From: Bacteroidota bacterium
GTDB lineage: Bacteria; Bacteroidota; Bacteroidia; B-17B0; Aurantibacillaceae
Assembly (NCBI GenBank): GCA_013697245.1
Contig: JACCXH010000030.1
Location: 1-36,298, forward strand
Length of the DNA stretch: 36,298 nucleotides
Direction of reading: 5' to 3'
The notes under the pieces were generated by a model, which worked only from the letters and a program-made list of their open reading frames with translations, did no database searches and was not told where the DNA came from. This document shows positions 31,859 to 36,298 of the stretch, piece by piece. Both the position numbers and the translations under genes were made by a program. Every line of letters starts with the position of its first letter. Position 1 is the first letter of the stretch.

Positions 31859-33319
31859 TTATTTATGGTCATGACATTTTCCAGAAGGATCTTTTGTCAT
31901 ATTCTTACATCTTTCTCCTGAAGCGGTCTTTCCAGAACATTGAACTGCTTCTTTTAATTCAGTAGTACTTCCGGCTTTCATTTTTTCATTCATTTCTTTT
32001 CCTTTTGCCTCGTTACCGGTTAACAAATATAATTTACGTAAAGCCCCCATAGTCGCCTTATCATCAGGCTTAACGGTTAATGCCTGCTCTAAATGCGGAA
32101 TGGCTTTTTTATAATACTCCTGGCTTTTTGCCTCCATTTCTTTACCTTTTTTTGCGGCTTCGGCAATGGTTAAAGCAGAAGCTTTGTTTTGAATATAACC
32201 ACCGTAGTTATTATACATAGCGCCTAAATTATAAAGCGAATTATAAAGCATTTCGGTAGCCGGTTTTAATTCAATTGCTTTTGTGTAATTAGTTTCTGCA
32301 CTTTTAAATAACTCGTCAAAATTGACAGGTTTATCTTGGTCCTTACCGGTAGCTTTGTCCTTTGGATTGGCCATATTATCATAAATATTGCCGGCAACTA
32401 AATAAAATAAAGCATTGTTTGGATCTTTTTCGCTGGCTGCTTTTAAATTATTTAATGCTTCCTGTTGTTTACCCCTGGCAAGAAATTGATTAGTTTCCTG
32501 GTTCAATAAACCCATATCGTTAGGGAAAGCAACTCTTCCTTTTTTAAGATATTCTAATGCAGCGGTTGAATCTCCTTTTGCAATATTTCCATTGAACATA
32601 GATTCATAATTGTAAGGTGATGAGATCTTACCATCGATCATTTTTTTATTGTACTCTAAAATTTTAGCATTGTTCTTTGCTTTAGCAGCAGAAACACACG
32701 CATTGTAAAAATTAGAAGTATCTTTTACTTTATACAACAGCGTATTCATAATACCTGTTTTATAAAAATAATCCGATGCTTCATCATACTTTTTTGCTTT
32801 GTATTTTCCACTGGCAATATTACCCGATTCCATTTTTAATTGCTGTGCAACCATGGCAAACTTAAGATCATCTTCGCTAAGCATGGATGTTCCTTTTGTT
32901 AAACCTTCTTTAATGGTTTCCATAAATTTTGGGTCCAACTCCTGGATCTTGTTTAACTCTTCCGCAGCCAATTCAAAATCACCCAACGGCGTATTACCAT
33001 AAGCTAACATAGCACGTTCATTCTTATCAGGTGTTGTGGCTTCGAGTTTTTTTAACTCCTGCGCTAAATTATATTGGTATTGCGCATAACTAATCCTGGC
33101 TTTGTAAGCATGGGTCTTGCCTTGGTTTTTTGTTTCTTCGTTCACTAAAGCAAGATCAATGGCTTCTTTAGCTTTATTTAAATAAACAAGATCAGGTTTT
33201 CCGTCTTTTACGGTTGCTTCATAGTCGTTAAGCGACCGCCAGGCAGTTTGTACTTTTGATTTTTGGGCCACGCCAAAAAATGGCAATAATGCAAGGGATA
33301 ATATTGATATTTTTTTCAT
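31859..33319 (-). CDS. Secreted TPR protein with Cys/His-rich tail
   Basis: The 486-residue product starts with a signal peptide (MKKISILSLALLPFFGVAQ). Many TPR helices follow over about 30-450, including YLVAGNIYDNMAN, LYNSLYNLGAMYNNYGGY and YYKKAIPHLEQALTVKPDD. The last 32 residues are a small C-x(9)-C-type metal-binding-like motif (CSGKTASGERCKNMT, GKCHDHK), resembling short tails seen fused to various Bacteroidota and phage proteins. TPR proteins directly after gyrA are common in the phylum, though their role is unknown. The gene begins 66 bases after the gyrA stop with no terminator between, so read-through from gyrA is likely. Confidence 0.83.
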   Translation of the reverse strand: MKKISILSLALLPFFGVAQKSKVQTAWRSLNDYEATVKDGKPDLVYLNKAKEAIDLALVNEETKNQGKTHAYKARISYAQYQYNLAQELKKLEATTPDKNERAMLAYGNTPLGDFELAAEELNKIQELDPKFMETIKEGLTKGTSMLSEDDLKFAMVAQQLKMESGNIASGKYKAKKYDEASDYFYKTGIMNTLLYKVKDTSNFYNACVSAAKAKNNAKILEYNKKMIDGKISSPYNYESMFNGNIAKGDSTAALEYLKKGRVAFPNDMGLLNQETNQFLARGKQQEALNNLKAASEKDPNNALFYLVAGNIYDNMANPKDKATGKDQDKPVNFDELFKSAETNYTKAIELKPATEMLYNSLYNLGAMYNNYGGYIQNKASALTIAEAAKKGKEMEAKSQEYYKKAIPHLEQALTVKPDDKATMGALRKLYLLTGNEAKGKEMNEKMKAGSTTELKEAVQCSGKTASGERCKNMTKDPSGKCHDHK

Positions 33320-33385
33320 TTTGTTTTTTGTTATACGACGTTTATCTTTTCAATTTACATACCACATTTTGGCATTTAACAATTT

Positions 33386-35959
33386 TTATTCTTTTATGTC
33401 GGTAGGTGTAGTGTTATCTGTTGAAGGAAGATCTGTTTCCCCTCCGGCGTTATCGCTTTGCCCGTTCAAACTTATGTCACCGGCATTAAGCGCGCTTTCA
33501 GTTCCTTCTTCATCTTCATGATCAACTTTGGTTACTGCTGCTATCTCATCTGTTTCAGAAATATTAATTAAACGAACACCTTGTGTAGCTCTTCCCATTA
33601 CACGCAATGTGCTAACGTTTAAACGAATGGTAATACCATTTTTTGTAATGATCATTAGATCGTTAGCGTCGGTAACAGATTTAATTCCAACTAAATTTCC
33701 GGTTTTGTCAGTAATATTAATGGTCTTAACACCTTTACCACCGCGGTTTGTAACACGGTACTCTTCAATATCCGAGCGTTTACCATAACCTTTTTCAGAA
33801 ACCACTAAAACGTTGGCGTTCATATCATCTATACAGATCATACCAATAACCTCATTGTTTCCGCCTTCTTCGTCGTTAAGATCAATGCCAATTACACCGC
33901 TGGCATTTCTCCCCATCGGACGCACTTTCTCTTCGTTAAAACGACATACTTTGCCCATTTTTGTGGCAAGCATAATTTCATTCTTACCATTAGTTAAAGC
34001 TGCTTCTAATAAAATGTCTCCTTCACGAATCGTAACAGCGTTAATACCATTAGCACGCGGACGCGTATACGCTTCTAAAGTTGTTTTTTTGATGATACCA
34101 TTTTTAGTTGCCAATACAATGAAGTTGTTATTGATGTATTCTTCATCGCTTAAACTGGTAACATTAATAAATGCTTTTACTTTATCATCCGGCGCAATGC
34201 TAATTAAATTTTGAATAGCGCGGCCTTTGCTTGTTTTTGTTCCTTCTGGTACTTCGTAGGCACGTAACCAGTAACATTGTCCTTTTTCGGTAAACAATAA
34301 TAAATAATTGTGTGTACTGGCAATGAACATGTGTTCTATAAAATCTTCCTCGCGTGTGTTAGAGCCTTTACTTCCTTTACCACCCCTGCCCTGAGCGCGG
34401 TACTCATCTAAATTAGTACGTTTCATATAACCCAGGTGAGATATTGTAATTACAACATCTTCATCGGCTATCATATCTTCTACTCTAAGATCGTCACCAG
34501 AGTATACAATATCCGTGCGGCGTTCATCGCCATATTTTTCTTTTATCTCAACTAATTCGCCTTTAATGATTGTGTAACGCAGCACTTCATTACTTAAGAT
34601 CTCATTTAAATGAGCAATGGTCTTCATTAACTCTTCGTACTCTGATTTAATTTTATCACGCTCAAGCCCTGTTAAAGTTCTTAAACGCATATCTAAAATT
34701 GCACGGGCCTGAATTTCTGACAAACTGAATTTGCTGATCAATTCATCTCTTGCAATATCCGGACTTTCGCTTTCGCGAATAATTTTAATTACTTCATCTA
34801 AGTGATCAATAGCAATTAATAAACCCTCTAAAATGTGAGCGCGTTTTTCTGCCTGTGCTAATTCGTATTTTGTACGACGTACAACTACTTCATGCCTGTG
34901 CTCAACAAAATACTGGATCATGTCTTTCAGATTCAACATCTGTGGACGACCTTTTACCAATACAACATTATTAATTGAGAATGAGGTTTGTAAAGCAGAA
35001 TACTTATATAAATTATTTAATACAACATTCGAAATAGCATCAGCGCGTAATTCGTAAACAATACGCATTCCTTCGCGGTTACTTTCGTCACGGATTTCAC
35101 TAATACCTTCAATTTTTTTCTCGTTGCAAAGTTCCCACTGGCGTTTTATCATTTCCGCCTTATTTATTTGGTAGGGAATTTCTGTAATAATAATACGTTC
35201 CCTGTTTCCAACAGGTTCAATGTTTGCTTTAGCGCGCATGATAACGCGGCCACGACCTGTGTGGAATGCTTCTTTTACACCTTCGTAACCATAAATGGTT
35301 CCACCTGTTGGAAAATCCGGTGCTTTAATATGTTTCATTAAACCGTCGATATCGATTTCGCGGTTATCGATGTATGCTAAAATGGCATTAATACATTCTG
35401 TTAAATTGTGCGGCGCCATGTTAGTGGCCATACCCACGGCAATTCCGGAAGCACCGTTCATTAATAAATTGGGGATGCGCGAAGGCATAACCGTAGGCTC
35501 GGTTAATGAATCATCAAAGTTAGGTCGAAAATCAACGGTATCTTTTTCGATATCTGCTATCATTTCTTCTGCAATCTTGCGGAAACGAACCTCTGTGTAA
35601 CGCATTGCTGCCGGAGGATCGCCATCTATTGAGCCAAAATTTCCCTGCCCGTCAACCAGCATATAGCGTAAACTCCAGTCCTGAGCCATACGTACCATTG
35701 TGTCATAAACGCTGGCATCACCGTGTGGATGGTACTTTCCGAGCACTTCTCCAACAATACGGGCCGATTTTTTATAAGGGCGGTTATGTAGTACCCCAAG
35801 GTCCAACATACCGTATAAAACCCTGCGATGTACTGGCTTCAAGCCATCACGAACATCAGGTAAAGCACGTGATACAATAACAGACATCGAATAATCGATG
35901 TATGCCGTTTTCATTTCATCTTCAATATTAATCGGAATAATTTTTTCTCCGTCAGCCAT
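33386..35959 (-). CDS. gyrA: DNA gyrase subunit A
   Basis: The 857-residue subunit introduces negative supercoils together with GyrB. The N-terminal breakage-reunion domain shows the start IINIEDEM-like region, [21 protein letters not shown], the catalytic Tyr121 in [10 protein letters not shown], and FPTGG. The C-terminal pinwheel domain has six GyrA-type repeats and the GyrA box QGRGGKG, which separates it from ParC. The tail is acidic (about 815-857). In the quinolone-resistance region the position equivalent to E. coli Ser83 is Ala82 ([11 protein letters not shown]). It is divergent from clpC and followed by the TPR gene. Confidence 0.97.
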   Translation of the reverse strand: MADGEKIIPINIEDEMKTAYIDYSMSVIVSRALPDVRDGLKPVHRRVLYGMLDLGVLHNRPYKKSARIVGEVLGKYHPHGDASVYDTMVRMAQDWSLRYMLVDGQGNFGSIDGDPPAAMRYTEVRFRKIAEEMIADIEKDTVDFRPNFDDSLTEPTVMPSRIPNLLMNGASGIAVGMATNMAPHNLTECINAILAYIDNREIDIDGLMKHIKAPDFPTGGTIYGYEGVKEAFHTGRGRVIMRAKANIEPVGNRERIIITEIPYQINKAEMIKRQWELCNEKKIEGISEIRDESNREGMRIVYELRADAISNVVLNNLYKYSALQTSFSINNVVLVKGRPQMLNLKDMIQYFVEHRHEVVVRRTKYELAQAEKRAHILEGLLIAIDHLDEVIKIIRESESPDIARDELISKFSLSEIQARAILDMRLRTLTGLERDKIKSEYEELMKTIAHLNEILSNEVLRYTIIKGELVEIKEKYGDERRTDIVYSGDDLRVEDMIADEDVVITISHLGYMKRTNLDEYRAQGRGGKGSKGSNTREEDFIEHMFIASTHNYLLLFTEKGQCYWLRAYEVPEGTKTSKGRAIQNLISIAPDDKVKAFINVTSLSDEEYINNNFIVLATKNGIIKKTTLEAYTRPRANGINAVTIREGDILLEAALTNGKNEIMLATKMGKVCRFNEEKVRPMGRNASGVIGIDLNDEEGGNNEVIGMICIDDMNANVLVVSEKGYGKRSDIEEYRVTNRGGKGVKTINITDKTGNLVGIKSVTDANDLMIITKNGITIRLNVSTLRVMGRATQGVRLINISETDEIAAVTKVDHEDEEGTESALNAGDISLNGQSDNAGGETDLPSTDNTTPTDIKE

Positions 35960-36028
35960 GGTTCTTTTTCTTTATTTAATTTTTAATTTACTACCTTTAA
36001 TTAATGCTCTTTTGTCAGACAATTTAAA

Positions 36029-36057
36029 CAAACTATCGTTAAATTATTTCGTACAAA
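36029..36057 (-). promoter_or_regulatory. Candidate gyrA promoter
   Basis: On the minus strand TTTG (36057-36054) lies 18 bases before TAGTTTG (36035-36029), a -7 box one base shorter than the TAnnTTTG consensus. The gap to the gyrA ATG at 35959 gives a leader of roughly 60 bases. Confidence 0.4.
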
Positions 36058-36175
36058 AATTTGAACTTTGAACCCATGAAAGTACCGAAAAATCAACAAA
36101 TACACTCAAAACTTATCAACAAAAATATTGTTAAAAAAACCACTTGTAAAATTTATCAAACCGATTATTTAAGAC

Positions 36176-36183
36176 TATTTTTG
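36176..36183 (+). promoter_or_regulatory. Candidate clpC -7 element
   Basis: TATTTTTG is an exact TAnnTTTG match, 46 bases before the clpC ATG. The nearest upstream TTG (36144) is too far for the usual -33 spacing, so only the -7 part is supported. Confidence 0.4.
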
Positions 36184-36229
36184 AGTTTGGCATTATATAT
36201 GTAATTTCACTTATTAAAAGGAACAATTT

Positions 36230-36298
36230 ATGGAAGCAAAATTTTCGCCCAGGGTAAAAGATGTTATTACCTACAGCCGTGAAGAGGCTTTAAGATTA
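36230..36298 (+). CDS. clpC: ClpC, N-terminal fragment (cut by window end)
   Basis: Twenty-three codons encode MEAKFSPRVKDVITYSREEA and LRL, matching the start of Bacteroidota ClpC, the AAA+ unfoldase of the ClpCP protease. The gene continues past the window. Its divergent placement from gyrA agrees with the order seen in related genomes. Confidence 0.85.
   Translation, partial: MEAKFSPRVKDVITYSREEALRL

Noticed and set aside
35605-35880. A 91-codon open frame antisense to gyrA
   Set aside because: It lies fully within the most conserved part of gyrA; its length is explained by codon bias.

Overview
The window looks like chromosomal DNA from a member of the Bacteroidota, most likely near the Flavobacteriales. 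It is AT-rich, start codons lack Shine-Dalgarno sequences, and several promoters carry the Bacteroidota -7 element TAnnTTTG. Six genes encode secreted proteins with type IX secretion (T9SS) C-terminal sorting domains. The cluster bamD - omega subunit - coaBC - DUF4835 and the clpC/gyrA/TPR arrangement are also typical of the phylum. No rRNA, tRNA or CRISPR array was found.

Layout: (1) 1-474 is a gene-poor edge with four 24-bp tandem repeats that may be the end of an insertion sequence, and a strong terminator. (2) 475-5252 holds three T9SS cargo genes, including a probable ice-binding protein (DUF3494) and a seven-bladed SBBP propeller protein, plus about 1 kb without a recognisable gene. (3) 5568-8269 is a TPR/SpoIIE phosphatase receptor followed by a small membrane protein with a FecR-like N-terminus. 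(4) 8322-12418 holds a mixed set: an N-anchored protein, a GNAT acetyltransferase, an outer-membrane-barrel-like protein, a small secreted protein and CsbD. (5) 12515-14137 is a tandem DUF3494 T9SS protein. An upstream noncoding module of about 80 bp is shared with the ice-binding gene at 2376. (6) 14348-18211 holds a DUF1003 protein and the housekeeping cluster DUF4835/coaBC/omega/bamD. (7) 18288-21185 holds two more T9SS cargos, each with its own TATATTTG promoter and terminator. (8) 21352-28721 holds the most unusual locus: a 2,248-residue protein with a PorE-like N-terminus (TPR, PD40 propeller, regulatory-like beta-sandwich), a very long internally duplicated helical region, and three C-terminal SPOR domains. 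It is followed after 2 bases by a TTG-initiated YiiX-like permuted papain-fold hydrolase. (9) 28884-36298 holds DUF4412, htpG, a TPR protein with a zinc-ribbon-like tail, gyrA, and the first codons of divergent clpC.

Main themes: the window is rich in cell-envelope and T9SS functions. bamD inserts outer-membrane proteins, and DUF4835 and the PorE-like giant are plausible envelope partners of the T9SS. The six CTD proteins are its likely substrates. The giant SPOR protein with its coupled hydrolase is the best candidate for an undescribed system. Two genes (bamD and the hydrolase) appear to use non-ATG starts.
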